Counted from the stretch's first letter, positions 51,827 to 63,489 are shown. The stretch is 64,000 bases of DNA from Duganella sp. CF458 (GCF_900113115.1 NZ_FOOF01000006.1:1-64000); one strand, 5' to 3'. Numbers and translations: made by a program. The notes: a model not told the origin generated them from the letters alone.

Positions 51827-53766
51827 AGCTCGAGCCACTCGCCTTCAAGCTGTTCCAGTTCCTTGCTGCATTCGACCTGGTCGGCCAGCAGGGTTTTCAG
51901 CTTCGGCTTGTTTTCCGCTTCGTAGATGGCCGGATCGGCCAGGGCGGCGTCGATCGTGGCTTTCTGCTCGCTGCGCTGGGCCATCGCGGTTTCCACCTTC
52001 TTCAGGCGGTTCTCCAAGGGCTTGCGCTGGGCCGACAGGCGCTGGCGCTGCTCGGCTTCCAGGCGCTTTTGCTCCTTGCGGTCCGCAGCGGAGAGCGGCG
52101 CTTCTTCCACCATGCAGGCTGCCGGGGCGGCATTGGCGGCGGCCGGTGATGCCGCGGCGGCAGGCTTGGCCATCTTGGTTTGCAGCAGCCAGTCCTTGTA
52201 TTCATCGAGATCGCCGTCAAACTCGCGCAGGCGGCCGCTTTCGACGATGATGAATTGCTCGGTGGTGGCGCGCAGCAGGTGGCGGTCGTGGGAGACCACC
52301 AGCAGCGTGCCTTCGAACTGGGCCAGCGCATCGGTCAGCGCTTCGCGGGTTTCCAGGTCCAGGTGGTTGGTCGGTTCGTCCAGCAGCAGCAGGTTGGGGC
52401 GCTGCCATACGATCAGGGCCAGCGCCAGGCGCGCTTTTTCGCCGCCGGAGAATGGCGCGATCTTGCTGGTCACCATATCGCCAGGGAAGTTGAAGCTGCC
52501 CAGGAAGTTGCGCAGCTCCTGTTCGCGCACGGTCGGCGCCATCTTCTGCAAGTGCCACAGCGGCGATTCGTCGTGGCGCAGCATCTCCACCTGGTGCTGG
52601 GCGAAGTAGCCGATCACCAGGCCTTTGCCGGTGGTGGCGGTGCCTGTCAGCGGGTCGATGTCGCCGGCGATGGTCTTGATCAGGGTCGACTTGCCGGCAC
52701 CGTTCACGCCCAGCAGGCCGATGCGCTGGCCTTGGACCAGCGAAAATGTCACACCGCGCACGATGGTCTTGTCGCCTTGTTCGGTGTGGTAGCCGCAATT
52801 CACGTCCTCCATCACCAGCAACGGGTTCGGCGCGCTGACCGGATCGCGGAATTCGAAGCTGAATTCGGCGGCGGCGCGCAGCGGCGCCAGTTCTTCCATC
52901 CTGGCCAGCTGCTTCATGCGGCTTTGCGCCTGGCGGGCCTTGGTGGCCTTGGCCTTGAAGCGGTCGATGAACGATTGCAGGTGGGCGCGGGCGCGCTGCT
53001 GCTTCTCGATGGCGGAAGCTTGCAGCACCAGTTGCGCTGCGCGCTGGCGCTCGAAGCCGGAGTAGTTGCCCGAGTAGCGTTTCAGCTTGCGCTCGTCGAT
53101 GTGGACGATCACGTTCACGATCTCGTCGAGGAAATCGCGGTCGTGGGAAATGATGATCAGGGTGCCGGGATAACGCTTCAGCCAGTCTTCCAGCCAGATG
53201 ATCGCGTCCAGGTCCAGGTGGTTGGTCGGTTCGTCAAGCAGCAGCAGGTCGGAAGGGCACATCAGCGCCTGCGCCAGGTTCAGGCGCATGCGCCAGCCGC
53301 CCGAGAAGCTGGCCACTGGCTGTTGCATCTGCTCCAGCGAGAAGCCCAGGCCGAGCAGCAACTGCTCGGCGCGCGACTGCACGGTGTAGGCGTCGGTGTC
53401 GGCCAGCTCGGTATGGACGTGGGCGATCTCGATGCCGTGCTCCGGCGAATCGGGCAGGGCTTCCAGGCGCGCCAGCTCGGCCTGCAACTGGCGCAGGTGG
53501 GCGTCGCCGTCGATGGCGTAGTCGATCGCGGTGCGCGGCAGGGCAGGAGTTTCCTGCGCCACGTAGGCCATGCGCCAGCTTTTCGGGAAATCGATGTCGC
53601 CCAGGTCAGGGTGCAGCTCGTTGCGCAGCATCGCGAACAGGCTGGATTTGCCGGCGCCATTGGCGCCGATCAGGCCGATCTTGTCGCCCGGATTGAGGGT
53701 CAGGTCGGCGGATTCCAGCAGCGGCTTCAGGCCGCGCATAAGGCTGACGTTGATGAAGCGGATCAT
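51796..53766 (-). CDS. ABC-F family ATPase (YheS-like)
   Basis: 656 residues with two ABC cassettes: Walker A GLIGANGAGKSSLF and GLLGVNGAGKSTLI, signatures ASFSGGWRMRLNLAQAL and PFSGGEKARLALALI, Walker B LLLLDEPTNHLD in both, and a linker of charged helices (about 225-300). The C-terminus is a coiled coil with many Glu/Gln (about 560-656). No membrane domain. ABC-F proteins act on the ribosomal E-site to relieve stalled translation; the YheS type is a general factor, and antibiotic protection is less likely. Its start is 56 bp after prmB. Confidence 0.93.
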   Translation of the reverse strand: MIRFINVSLMRGLKPLLESADLTLNPGDKIGLIGANGAGKSSLFAMLRNELHPDLGDIDFPKSWRMAYVAQETPALPRTAIDYAIDGDAHLRQLQAELARLEALPDSPEHGIEIAHVHTELADTDAYTVQSRAEQLLLGLGFSLEQMQQPVASFSGGWRMRLNLAQALMCPSDLLLLDEPTNHLDLDAIIWLEDWLKRYPGTLIIISHDRDFLDEIVNVIVHIDERKLKRYSGNYSGFERQRAAQLVLQASAIEKQQRARAHLQSFIDRFKAKATKARQAQSRMKQLARMEELAPLRAAAEFSFEFRDPVSAPNPLLVMEDVNCGYHTEQGDKTIVRGVTFSLVQGQRIGLLGVNGAGKSTLIKTIAGDIDPLTGTATTGKGLVIGYFAQHQVEMLRHDESPLWHLQKMAPTVREQELRNFLGSFNFPGDMVTSKIAPFSGGEKARLALALIVWQRPNLLLLDEPTNHLDLETREALTDALAQFEGTLLVVSHDRHLLRATTEQFIIVESGRLREFDGDLDEYKDWLLQTKMAKPAAAASPAAANAAPAACMVEEAPLSAADRKEQKRLEAEQRQRLSAQRKPLENRLKKVETAMAQRSEQKATIDAALADPAIYEAENKPKLKTLLADQVECSKELEQLEGEWLELQEQLEALAA

Positions 53767-53784
53767 TTTTTGGTCGTTTCTTTA

Positions 53785-53823
53785 AAACCGGTAAACCAGG
53801 GTCAGACCCGGATTTACCGGTTT
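53785..53823 (-). terminator. Long palindromic hairpin between prmB and the ABC-F gene
   Basis: AAACCGGTAAA (53785-53795) is an exact inverted copy of TTTACCGGTTT (53813-53823), and GGGTCAGACCC lies within as a second short palindrome. On the minus strand the stem is followed by TTTTAAAG, so it may end prmB transcripts. GGGTCAGACCC-type palindromes are common as dispersed repeats in related genomes (recollection), so it may also be a REP-like element. It shares CCGGTAAATCCGGG with the hairpin at 5145-5196. Confidence 0.5.
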
Positions 53824-54712
53824 AGATTTTGAGTTGGTCGGCGGTCAGCAGGAACACCATGTCGTCGCCCTGGCTGGTGGTCAGCCAGGTCAGGCCCAGG
53901 TGGCCGAAAGCCGCTTCCGCGAACTCTTTTTCGTTGCCGATTTCAACGATCAGCAACCCGTCGTCGGTCAGGCGTTCAGCCGCGCCGGCCACGATCTTGC
54001 GCACCAGGTCCATGCCGTCGGCGCCGCCGTCCAGCGCGATTTGCGGCTCGTGCAGGTACTCCTGCGGCAGATTGGCCATCGACGAAGAGTTCACGTACGG
54101 AGGATTGGTGATGATCAGGTCGTACTTCCTGCCGGCCGGGACGTTGGCATACAGGTCCGACTGGATCAGGTTCACGCGCTCTTCCAGCTTGTAGGTCTCG
54201 ACGTTCTTGCGCGCCACTTGCAGCGCATCGCCGGAGATGTCGACCGCATCGACCGCGGCGTCCGGGAAAGCGTCGGCCATCATGATCGACAGGCAGCCGG
54301 AGCCGGTGCACAGTTCCAGGATGTTCGACACGTTTTCGGCATCGTTGACCCACGGCGCGAAATAATTCGGGATCAGCTCCGCGATGTAGGAACGCGGCAC
54401 GATGGTGCGTTCGTCGACATAGAAGCTGTATGTGCCAAGCCAGGCTTCATTGGTGATGTAGGCGGCAGGCACGCGGTCATTCGCGCGGCGCTCGATCACG
54501 GCCAGCACTTCGGCGATTTCTTCCGGCTGCAGGCGGGCGTCCATGAACGGCTCCAGGCGGTCCAGCGGCAGGGCCAGGGTGTGCAGGGTCAGGTAGGCCG
54601 CTTCATCGTATGCCTCGGCGCTGCCGTGGCCGAAGAACAGCTTGGCCTTGTTGAAACGGGTGACTGCGTGGCGGATCAGGTCGCGCGGGGTGGTGTACAG
54701 GGTGGTATCCAT
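53822..54712 (-). CDS. prmB: 50S ribosomal protein L3 N5-glutamine methyltransferase
   Basis: 296 residues, the usual size. The SAM-binding motif ILELCTGSGCLSIMMADAFP and the catalytic NPPY in LIITNPPYVNSSSMANLPQEY are plain, and the insertion before NPPY-type glutamine recognition is kept (HEPQIALDGGADGMDLVRKI). The N-terminal helical domain (RDLIRHAVTRFNKAKLFFGH) distinguishes PrmB from PrmC. It methylates a Gln of L3 during ribosome assembly. It starts 10 bp after dapE, in an arrangement (dapE-prmB) widespread in the group. Confidence 0.94.
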   Translation of the reverse strand: MDTTLYTTPRDLIRHAVTRFNKAKLFFGHGSAEAYDEAAYLTLHTLALPLDRLEPFMDARLQPEEIAEVLAVIERRANDRVPAAYITNEAWLGTYSFYVDERTIVPRSYIAELIPNYFAPWVNDAENVSNILELCTGSGCLSIMMADAFPDAAVDAVDISGDALQVARKNVETYKLEERVNLIQSDLYANVPAGRKYDLIITNPPYVNSSSMANLPQEYLHEPQIALDGGADGMDLVRKIVAGAAERLTDDGLLIVEIGNEKEFAEAAFGHLGLTWLTTSQGDDMVFLLTADQLKI

Positions 54713-54722
54713 AATGTTCTTC

Positions 54723-56206
<1,484 letters not shown>

Positions 56207-56331
56207 TCGGAAAAATATTGTTGTGCTGGGGCCGCGCCGCGGCCGGAGGACGACATTATATCGTGGCAGCGGGGGTGACAAGCCGTGTATGTTTTGCTAA
56301 TGTTTCCGCACGCCATCAAAGAGCCAGCGAA

Positions 56332-57210
56332 ATGACTACCACCAATCGGACCGAAGCTAAGATCGACATTTCGCTCGCCAATTACTTGGAGAAGCGCGCA
56401 CTGGAGATCGCGTTGTCGCGCGCCGCGCCAGGGGCTGAACGCACGGCGATAGAACGGCTGGCAGCATTGCGCGCCGAGCTGATGACCCAAAGGGCGGCAC
56501 ACCACGAGCGAATAGTAGCCCGCCGCCACGCGCGCGGCGACTTTTACAGTGATGCCAAGGTCAAGTCCATCAATGCGCTGGGCCCCAGCCGAAATGAGTT
56601 GGACATGACGGTTGACGATCACTACGCGAAGCAGGACGGCGCCAAGGGCGTCCTGCAAGCGCATGGCTTGGCCAGCTTTGCATACAGGCTGGTGTCGGAG
56701 CGTAGCAATCTCGGACTGATGACCCCAGACATTGCCGACGACGCGGGGGGCATGCTGGCGCTCGAGGAAGCCTTCGCCAACGAGTGGGCCGCCACAATCG
56801 CCGACCCGGCATATAACGCCCAACTGGCGCAGCGCCGGCGCGAGGCTGCCAAGCTATTCCGTACTTCAAATTCGCCGATGTGGCTGGTGGCGCAGCCGGC
56901 TTGCCCATCGCAGAAAGGCATGGATGCGGAAGCCCTTGGCCGCGCCTGGAGCAAGCTCGAATCGATCAGCGGGGAGGTTGGGCTGGCGTCGCTTTCAAAC
57001 TACGTCGGCATCGATGGCCAGGCGGCAGAAGATGGCGCGCCGGCGACAGAGGTGCTGGCGGCAGTAGAAGGGCTGTTGGCCGCAATCGACACTCCGGGCA
57101 AAAAGCTTCCCGCGAAAAAGGCGACGCTGGCTGTGTTGGAAGAAGTGCGCGCCATCCTGCAATGGGCGGTCCAGCACCAGGCGCGCGTTTATTTCGATGT
57201 TGAATTCTGA
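56332..57210 (+). CDS. Unrecognised soluble protein, 292 aa
   Basis: 292 residues from ATG 56332. No signal peptide, membrane helix or known motif. The N-terminal 75 residues are a long alpha-helical, charged stretch (TEAKIDISLANYLEKRALEI; TAIERLAALRAELMTQRAAH). The middle has ARGDFYSDAKVKSINALGPS, then SRNELDMTVDDHYAKQDGAK. The C-terminus is helical (KATLAVLEEVRAILQWAVQH). It is the only plus-strand gene within the minus-strand dap/prmB/pilU cluster and lies 125 bp from the divergent Spx-like start. It is probably an insertion into the cluster; function cannot be guessed. Confidence 0.55.
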   Translation: MTTTNRTEAKIDISLANYLEKRALEIALSRAAPGAERTAIERLAALRAELMTQRAAHHERIVARRHARGDFYSDAKVKSINALGPSRNELDMTVDDHYAKQDGAKGVLQAHGLASFAYRLVSERSNLGLMTPDIADDAGGMLALEEAFANEWAATIADPAYNAQLAQRRREAAKLFRTSNSPMWLVAQPACPSQKGMDAEALGRAWSKLESISGEVGLASLSNYVGIDGQAAEDGAPATEVLAAVEGLLAAIDTPGKKLPAKKATLAVLEEVRAILQWAVQHQARVYFDVEF

Positions 57211-57219
57211 ACTGTGATA

Positions 57220-57672
57220 TCAGGCCGCGCTGAAGGCCGGGACGTACACTTCGCTGAATTCCGGCGGCAGCCGTTTCGGACGGCCGCTGGAAAGCTCGAT
57301 GCAGACCAGGTCCCAGCGGGCGCGCAGTACCGTAGTGTTGTCGCGCTGGCGAACCAGCTGGAAGCAACGCTGCATCGAAAGCGGGCCGTCGCCAGGCAGC
57401 AGCCAGGTTGCAAGCAGCAGTGCTTCACCTTCGTTGGTGGCGAAGATGTAATCGAACTCGCTGCGACGGATCGCCATGCCGCGATCCAGGCGCTTGTAGT
57501 CGGCCAGCGTCAGGCCAAGGGCGTTGGAATGCGCCCAGCCGGCTTCCTCGCACCAACGCACGTAGACCGCGTTATTGGTGTGATCGAGGCCATCGATGTC
57601 GGCGGCTTGCGGCGTAACCGGGAGGATGAAGGGACTTGGCCGGTCCCAATCAACATGAGAGCGCAAGATCAA
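57220..57672 (-). CDS. Acyl-CoA thioesterase, hotdog fold (YbgC-like)
   Basis: 150 residues from TTG 57672, which overlaps the stop of the preceding DUF853 gene; GAAGAAGCG gives a ribosome site. The hotdog domain shows [20 protein letters not shown] with the usual Asp-x-x-x-H-x-N active site (here D-x-L-D-H-T-N-N), [12 protein letters not shown], and later [20 protein letters not shown]. It likely hydrolyses short- or medium-chain acyl-CoA. The gene lies downstream of the DUF853 ATPase in the minus-strand cluster; no link between the two is known. Confidence 0.85.
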   Translation of the reverse strand: MILRSHVDWDRPSPFILPVTPQAADIDGLDHTNNAVYVRWCEEAGWAHSNALGLTLADYKRLDRGMAIRRSEFDYIFATNEGEALLLATWLLPGDGPLSMQRCFQLVRQRDNTTVLRARWDLVCIELSSGRPKRLPPEFSEVYVPAFSAA

Positions 57673-59192
57673 CGCTTCTTCAGGATCGAGCCGAGCACGC
57701 CCCGGATGATTTCGCGGCCCACTTGCGAGCCGATGCTGCGGGCGGCAGACTTGACCATCGCTTGCACGGCGGTGTCGCGCTTGCTGCTGCCACCGAACAG
57801 GCCGCCCAGCACATCGCCGAAGATGGAGCCACCACCGCTATCGGCAGGGGCTTCGGCTGGTGCCTGTGCGTTGCCGCGGCCGGCCGGGGCCGGGGCTGTG
57901 GCGCTACCGGGATTTGCCACGCGTCCGGTGAGTTTTTCGTAAGCCGACTCGCGGTCGACAGTTTTCTCGTACACGCCGGCCACCACGGAGCTGGCGCGCG
58001 CGGCTTGGCGCTCGGCAGGCGTGATCGGGCCGAGTTGGGATGCCGGCGGCAGTACGAAAGCACGTTGTACGATCTGCGGCGTGCCTTTCTCGTCGAGGAA
58101 GGACACCAGCGCTTCGCCCACGCCAAGCTCAGTAATCACCTGCGCCACGTCGATCGCTGGATTCGGGCGGAAGGTTTCGGCAGCCGATTTGACGGCCTTC
58201 TGGTCGCGTGGAGTGTAGGCGCGCAGCGCATGCTGCACGCGATTGCCCAACTGGCCCAGCACGGTCTCCGGAATATCGAGTGGATTCTGCGTGATGAAGA
58301 ACACGCCGACGCCTTTGGAGCGGATCAGGCGCACCACCTGTTCGATCTTTTGCAGCAGGGCTTTCGGCGCTTCGGCAAACAGCAGGTGGGCTTCATCGAA
58401 GAAGAACACCAGCTTCGGTTTATCGAGGTCGCCCACCTCCGGCAGGTTCTCGAACAGCTCCGACAGCATCCACAACAGAAACACGGCGTAAATGCGTGGC
58501 GCGTTCATCAGCTTGTCGGCAGCAAGAATGTTCACCACGCCCTTGCCGGCCGCATCGGTCTGGATCAGGTCGTCGATGTTCAGCATCGGCTCGCCGAAGA
58601 ATTGCTCGCCGCCTTGCTCTTCAATCGTCAGCAGGCCGCGCTGGATGGCGCCGATGCTGGCTGCGCTGACATTGCCATAGCTGGTTTTGTAGTCGGCCGC
58701 ATTGTCCCCCACGTGCTGCAGCATGGCGCGCAAGTCTTTGGTGTCGAGCAGCAGCATGCCGTTGTCGTCGGCGATCTTGAACACCAGTTGCAGCACGCCT
58801 TCCTGGGTATCGTTCAGGTTCAGCATGCGCGCCAGCAGGGTAGGGCCGAGGTCGGAAATGGTGGCGCGCACCGGGTGGCCCTGTTCGCCGAACACATCCC
58901 AGAAGGTGACGGGGCAGCCGGCCCACTGCGGGGTTTCCAGCTTGAGCGCTTCCAGGCGCTTGGCCATTTTCTCGCCCAGCACGCCGGGTTTCGCCATGCC
59001 GGACAGGTCGCCCTTGATGTCGGCCATGAAGACCGGCACGCCAATGTCGGACAGCGACTGCGCAATGCGCTGCAGCGTGACCGTTTTGCCGGTGCCGGTG
59101 GCGCCGGTAATGCAACCATGGCGGTTCACCAGGCTGGACAGCAAGTCGAGGGAAAGGGCGTCGGTTTTGGCGATCGGCAGGGCGGTGCTCAT
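57669..59192 (-). CDS. HerA-like ATPase (DUF853, YjgR)
   Basis: 507 residues. Walker A is [20 protein letters not shown], Walker [20 protein letters not shown], and an arginine-finger-like [20 protein letters not shown] follows. The tail (about 415-507) is low complexity: Pro/Ala/Gly/Gln-rich ([20 protein letters not shown]), then a helical [20 protein letters not shown] end. The YjgR group is a hexameric FtsK-HerA P-loop ATPase with unknown DNA or protein substrate. It begins 42 bp after the PEP-CTERM gene and is followed directly by the thioesterase gene. Confidence 0.9.
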   Translation of the reverse strand: MSTALPIAKTDALSLDLLSSLVNRHGCITGATGTGKTVTLQRIAQSLSDIGVPVFMADIKGDLSGMAKPGVLGEKMAKRLEALKLETPQWAGCPVTFWDVFGEQGHPVRATISDLGPTLLARMLNLNDTQEGVLQLVFKIADDNGMLLLDTKDLRAMLQHVGDNAADYKTSYGNVSAASIGAIQRGLLTIEEQGGEQFFGEPMLNIDDLIQTDAAGKGVVNILAADKLMNAPRIYAVFLLWMLSELFENLPEVGDLDKPKLVFFFDEAHLLFAEAPKALLQKIEQVVRLIRSKGVGVFFITQNPLDIPETVLGQLGNRVQHALRAYTPRDQKAVKSAAETFRPNPAIDVAQVITELGVGEALVSFLDEKGTPQIVQRAFVLPPASQLGPITPAERQAARASSVVAGVYEKTVDRESAYEKLTGRVANPGSATAPAPAGRGNAQAPAEAPADSGGGSIFGDVLGGLFGGSSKRDTAVQAMVKSAARSIGSQVGREIIRGVLGSILKKR

Positions 59193-59234
59193 AGGGACAG
59201 AATTTCTTGTTGATATGAAATTCTGATCATACCA

Positions 59235-60005
59235 TCAGGCATGCCGATATCGATTCCGTGTCGCGGACAGGGCCGCGAGGCCAAGCACCAGCAGCGCAAA
59301 CGTCGCCGGTTCAGGGATCGCTACCGCCGTGGCCAGGTATTCCGCCCCTGCGCCGGACAGTATGGTGGTGCCTTCAGGGACCAGGAATTCCAGCGTTGCC
59401 GTATTGCCGAAATGGGCAAAGCCGCCGAACGTGCCGCTCACTTGCAACAGGGCTTCGAGTGAAATCGGAACCCCATAATCCAGCGTGAAGGTGGCGCTCA
59501 GTGCGGGACCGTCCGCGCTGGCCTGAAGCTCCGGAAGGTTGCCGAAAAAGTCGGCGATCAGGGCGGTATTGTGTCCGTCGACGGTCAGGGAAACCGTCAT
59601 GCTGGCCGAAGTGCCTTGCGTTTCTTCTCCGGCCGCTCCCAGCGTGCCTTCGAAATGCAGGACAACAGTGATCTCGTGTGGGCCGCCAAGTCCGCCCAGA
59701 GTGACCGTATCGCTGAACTGGGCCAGCGACGAGCCGGTACTCATGCTGATAAAACCGCCACCAGGCGCACCGATAAATGAGCTGTCAACGCTGGCTTTCA
59801 GTACGCCGTAGCCGGCTTGCGCAAAGATGGACCCGTACTGGTCGCTGAAGCCTAACGCCGATGTGTCCTGGGCGCTGGAATTGACGACGGTGGGGCACGG
59901 CGTGCCGCAGGAGAAGTAGGAAATACTCGACAGTAACGAGGCCCGGACCGAGGATCCGCTCAACAGCAAGATGGCCAGCAGGAACAGGCGTGGTAAGGAT
60001 TTCAC
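59235..60005 (-). CDS. PEP-CTERM sorting-domain exported protein
   Basis: 256 residues from GTG 60005, chosen because GGAGGG precedes it and a signal peptide (VKSLPRLFLLAILLLSGSSV) starts there; ATG 60020 or 60083 are possible. The mature part is Gly/Ser/Thr-rich with beta-strand patterns (LGGLGGPHEITVVLHFEGTL; FTLDYGVPISLEALLQVSGT). It ends with the exosortase signal AIPEPATFALLVLGLAALSA and RNRYRHA: PEP motif, membrane helix and basic tail. The EpsH-type exosortase needed for it is not in the window. Role probably surface or exopolysaccharide-linked. Confidence 0.85.
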   Translation of the reverse strand: MKSLPRLFLLAILLLSGSSVRASLLSSISYFSCGTPCPTVVNSSAQDTSALGFSDQYGSIFAQAGYGVLKASVDSSFIGAPGGGFISMSTGSSLAQFSDTVTLGGLGGPHEITVVLHFEGTLGAAGEETQGTSASMTVSLTVDGHNTALIADFFGNLPELQASADGPALSATFTLDYGVPISLEALLQVSGTFGGFAHFGNTATLEFLVPEGTTILSGAGAEYLATAVAIPEPATFALLVLGLAALSATRNRYRHA

Positions 60006-60148
60006 GATCCCTCCGGTCATGCGACAAAGTCGGTTGCTGTCTGGAGGTGACGCAAGAAATGCACCCGAATAACTAAATTCCATGAATTCAGTTACTTATG
60101 GTTGCAGCTTTGCTGGAGCAGGGGGGTGGGTGTAAAGATTGGCGACAC

Positions 60149-60169
60149 GGCGGGCAAACAATGCCCGCC
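60149..60169 (-). terminator. Hairpin downstream of pilU
   Basis: GGCGGGC (60149-60155) and GCCCGCC (60163-60169) are exact inverted repeats with a 7-base loop, 26 bp past the pilU stop on the minus strand. No U run follows, so it may be a Rho-dependent or weak terminator. The rest of 60021-60194 shows no gene. Confidence 0.4.
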
Positions 60170-60194
60170 GCATGCACCGGTCAAGCTCAGGAGC

Positions 60195-61334
60195 TCAGGA
60201 GTTCAGGGTGAACTCGGTGAACGAGGCGTCGGTCGGGGATTTCAGTTCTTCTTCCTCGACTGGTGGCGGCGCTTCCATGCCGTGGTTCAGCAGCCACAAC
60301 AGGTTGGTGGCGGAATCGGCATTGGCCAGCGCCTCATCCTTGGTGATGGCGCCTTCCATCACCAGCTTGTACAGCGCCTGCTCGAACGATTGCGAACCCG
60401 GCGACAGGGATTTTTCCAGCGCTTCCTTGATCTGGCCGATCTCGCCTTTTTCGATCAGGTCGGAGATGTAGCGGGTGTTGACCATGATTTCGACCGCTGG
60501 CGTGCGGGTGCCGCCGCCGGCCGACCGGATCAGGCGCTGCGACACCACCGCCTTGATGGTCGAGGACAAGTCCTGCAGCAGGGCCGGGCGGTTCTCGATC
60601 GGATAGAAGGAAATGATACGGTTCAGCGCGTTGTACGAGTTGTTCGCGTGCAGGGTCGCCAGCACCAGGTGGCCCGACTGCGCGTACGCCATCGCCGACG
60701 CCATGGTCTCGCGGTCGCGGATCTCGCCGATCAGGATGCAGTCCGGCGCCTGGCGCATCGAATTGCGCAGCGCGGTGTAGAAGTCCTTGGCATCGCTGCC
60801 GATTTCGCGCTGGTTGACGATCGACTTCTTGTTGCGGAACAGGTACTCGATCGGGTCTTCCAAGGTCAGGATGTGGCCCGAACGCAGTTCATTGCGGTGG
60901 TCCAGCATGGAGGCGATGGTGGTCGACTTGCCGGAGCCGGTGGCGCCGACCAGCAGCACCAGGCCGCGTTTTTCCATGATCAGGTCGGCCAGGACCGGCG
61001 GCAGGCCCAGTTCGCCCAGCGGCGGAATGCTGGCCGGAACGAAGCGGAAGACGGCGGAAATGCTGCCGCGCTGGCGGAAAGCCGACAGGCGGAAGCGGCC
61101 CAGGTTGGGCACGGAGATACCCATGTTCAGCTCATTGGACGTGGCCAGTTCCTCAACCTGCTCGGGCGAACAGACTTCGGCCAGCAGGGCCTCCAGGTTC
61201 TCGGGCTCGAGCTTTTGCTGGTTGATCGGGATCAGAAGACCGTTGATCTTCAGATGCACCGGCGAGCCTACGGCAAAAAACATGTCCGAGGCGTTTTTTT
61301 CCTTCATTAGCTGGAACAGGCGGTCCATAGCCAT
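60195..61334 (-). CDS. pilU: Type IV pilus retraction ATPase PilU
   Basis: 379 residues, the size of PilU. It starts MAMDRLFQLMKEKNASDMFF, as PilU proteins do. Walker A is LLVGATGSGKSTTIASMLDH, the Asp box TLEDPIEYLF, Walker B DCILIGEIRDRETMASAMAY and the His box ATLHANNSYNALNRIISF. The acidic C-terminus (HGMEAPPPVEEEELKSPTDA) is again PilU-like. It assists PilT in pilus retraction, hence twitching and DNA uptake. pilT is not adjacent. It lies 24 bp after dapD, in the same direction. Confidence 0.92.
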   Translation of the reverse strand: MAMDRLFQLMKEKNASDMFFAVGSPVHLKINGLLIPINQQKLEPENLEALLAEVCSPEQVEELATSNELNMGISVPNLGRFRLSAFRQRGSISAVFRFVPASIPPLGELGLPPVLADLIMEKRGLVLLVGATGSGKSTTIASMLDHRNELRSGHILTLEDPIEYLFRNKKSIVNQREIGSDAKDFYTALRNSMRQAPDCILIGEIRDRETMASAMAYAQSGHLVLATLHANNSYNALNRIISFYPIENRPALLQDLSSTIKAVVSQRLIRSAGGGTRTPAVEIMVNTRYISDLIEKGEIGQIKEALEKSLSPGSQSFEQALYKLVMEGAITKDEALANADSATNLLWLLNHGMEAPPPVEEEELKSPTDASFTEFTLNS

Positions 61335-61358
61335 TTTGGGGGTATCTCCTTGTTACGG

Positions 61359-62180
61359 TTAAACGCCGCGCAGCAATTCGTTAATGCCTGTTTTGGCGCG
61401 GGTTTGCGCATCGACGCGCTTGACGATCACGGCGCAGTACAGGCTGTACTTGCCGTCAGCCGACGGCAACGAGCCCGAAACTACCACGGAGCCGGCCGGC
61501 ACACGGCCGTAGAATACCTCGCCAGTGGTGCGGTCGTAAATCTTGGTGGACTGGCCGATGTACACGCCCATCGAAATCACCGAGTTTTCTTCCACGATCA
61601 CGCCTTCCACGATCTCGGAACGGGCGCCGATGAAGCAGTTGTCTTCGATGATGGTCGGATTGGCCTGCATTGGCTCCAGCACGCCGCCGATGCCCACGCC
61701 GCCGGACAGGTGCACGTTCTTGCCGATCTGCGCGCAGGAACCCACGGTGGCCCAGGTATCGACCATCGCGCCTTCGTCAACGTAGGCGCCGATGTTCACG
61801 TAGGAAGGCATCAGCACCACGTTCTTGCCGATGAAGGAGCCGCGGCGCGCCACGGCTGGCGGCACCACGCGGAAGCCGCCCTTGGCGAAATCTTCGGCCG
61901 AGTAGTTGGCGAACTTGGTAGGAACCTTGTCGTAGAACTGCATGGTGCCGTCGGAAGGCATGACCACGTTGTTCTCCAGGCGGAACGACAGCAGCACGGC
62001 TTTTTTGATCCACTGGTTGACCACCCAGGCGCCGTTTTCCTTCTGGGCCACGCGCAGCGAGCCATTGTCCAGGCCTGCCAGCACGTGATTGACGGCGTCG
62101 CGCACTTCGGCAGTGGCGTTGGACGGGTTGATTTCAGCGCGGTTGTCCCACGCGGTTTCAATAATTTGCTGGATGCTCAT
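61359..62180 (-). CDS. dapD: Tetrahydrodipicolinate N-succinyltransferase
   Basis: 273 residues, the standard DapD length. The N-terminal helical part ([20 protein letters not shown]) is followed by the left-handed beta-helix of hexapeptide repeats ([60 protein letters not shown]). It transfers succinyl from succinyl-CoA to tetrahydrodipicolinate in the diaminopimelate/lysine pathway. It starts 2 bp after dapC ends and its product is the substrate of that enzyme, so the two steps are co-made. Confidence 0.96.
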   Translation of the reverse strand: MSIQQIIETAWDNRAEINPSNATAEVRDAVNHVLAGLDNGSLRVAQKENGAWVVNQWIKKAVLLSFRLENNVVMPSDGTMQFYDKVPTKFANYSAEDFAKGGFRVVPPAVARRGSFIGKNVVLMPSYVNIGAYVDEGAMVDTWATVGSCAQIGKNVHLSGGVGIGGVLEPMQANPTIIEDNCFIGARSEIVEGVIVEENSVISMGVYIGQSTKIYDRTTGEVFYGRVPAGSVVVSGSLPSADGKYSLYCAVIVKRVDAQTRAKTGINELLRGV

Positions 62181-62182
62181 TT

Positions 62183-63400
62183 TTACTGGCTTTTCAGTTG
62201 ATGACAGAATTGGACGATACGGCGCGCCGCTTCCAGGCCTTCCTCGGTCTCGGCAACCAGCGCCATGCGGATGCGGTTGCGGCCCGGGTTGCTGCCATGG
62301 GCGTCGCGCGCCAGGTAACTACCCGGCAGCACGGTGACATTGTACTCGGCGTGCAGGCGGCGGGCGAATTCGGTGTCGGACAGGCCGCTGCGGGTCACAT
62401 CGGCCCACAGGTAGAAGCCGGCGTCCGGCATTTGCACGTCCAGCACCTCCTGGATAAGGGGCGTGATGGCGGCGAATTTGGCGCGGTATTGCGCGCGGTT
62501 TTCCTCGACATGGGTCTCGTCGGCCCAGGCGGCGACAGAAGCGGCCTGCACATGCGGGCCCATGGCGCTGCCGTGGTAGGTGCGGTACAGCAGGAATTTC
62601 TTCAGTACTTGCGCGTCGCCGGCCACGAAGCCGGAGCGCATGCCCGGTACGTTGGAGCGCTTGGACAGGCTGGAAAACACCACCAGGCGGGCATAAGGTT
62701 CGCCTTCCTTGGTCAGGCCGAGGAGATTGGCGGCCTGCATGGCGCCCAGCGGCGGCGCGTCGCCATGGTAGATCTCCGAATAGCACTCGTCGGCGGCGAT
62801 GATGAAGTTATAACGTTCCGACAGCGCGAACAAGTGCTCCCAGTCGGTCAGCGTCAGCACGGCGCCGGTCGGATTGCCCGGCGAGCAGAGAAACAGCAGG
62901 CGCACGCGCTGCCAGACTGCTTCCGGCACGCTGTCGTAATCCGGGGAGAAGTTGCGGGCCGGGTCGGAATTGACGAAATACGGCTCGGCGCCGGCCAGGA
63001 AAGCCGCGCCTTCATAGATCTGGTAGAACGGGTTGGGGCACATCACCAGCGCGCCGGTATCGGGCGCGATCACCGTCTGGGCGAATGAGAACAGCGCCTC
63101 GCGCGAGCCGTTCACCGGCAGCACCTGGGTGGCGCGATCCAGCGTCGGCAGGCCGTAGCGGCGCTCCAGCCACGAAGCGATCGCATTGCGCAGCGCCTCG
63201 CTACCGGCGGTCACCGGGTAGTTGGCCAGGCCGTCCAGGTTGTCGATCAGCGCCTGGCGGATGAAGGCCGGGGTAGGGTGCTTCGGCTCGCCCATGCCCA
63301 GGCTGATCGGCTTGAAAGCGGGGTTGGGCGTGCTGCCGGCGAAGAGCTGGCGCAGTTTTTCGAACGGGTAGGACTGCAGCTTGTCGAGATGTGGATTCAT
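62183..63400 (-). CDS. dapC: Succinyldiaminopimelate transaminase
   Basis: 405 residues from ATG 63400 ([20 protein letters not shown], the DapC start). A class I/II PLP aminotransferase: [51 protein letters not shown] and the Schiff-base Lys in [18 protein letters not shown]; the Arg of RIRMALV binds the carboxylate. It forms N-succinyl-L,L-diaminopimelate from the DapD product. It heads the dapC-dapD-pilU minus-strand set; the 89 bp to the divergent gene must contain its promoter. Confidence 0.93.
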   Translation of the reverse strand: MNPHLDKLQSYPFEKLRQLFAGSTPNPAFKPISLGMGEPKHPTPAFIRQALIDNLDGLANYPVTAGSEALRNAIASWLERRYGLPTLDRATQVLPVNGSREALFSFAQTVIAPDTGALVMCPNPFYQIYEGAAFLAGAEPYFVNSDPARNFSPDYDSVPEAVWQRVRLLFLCSPGNPTGAVLTLTDWEHLFALSERYNFIIAADECYSEIYHGDAPPLGAMQAANLLGLTKEGEPYARLVVFSSLSKRSNVPGMRSGFVAGDAQVLKKFLLYRTYHGSAMGPHVQAASVAAWADETHVEENRAQYRAKFAAITPLIQEVLDVQMPDAGFYLWADVTRSGLSDTEFARRLHAEYNVTVLPGSYLARDAHGSNPGRNRIRMALVAETEEGLEAARRIVQFCHQLKSQ

Positions 63401-63489
63401 GGCGCATACGGCTGGTTGAACCATTGATTATAGCCGTACTGGGCAACAGTGGCGTTGCTGCAAAATTGACAAGAGGATATGATCGATAC

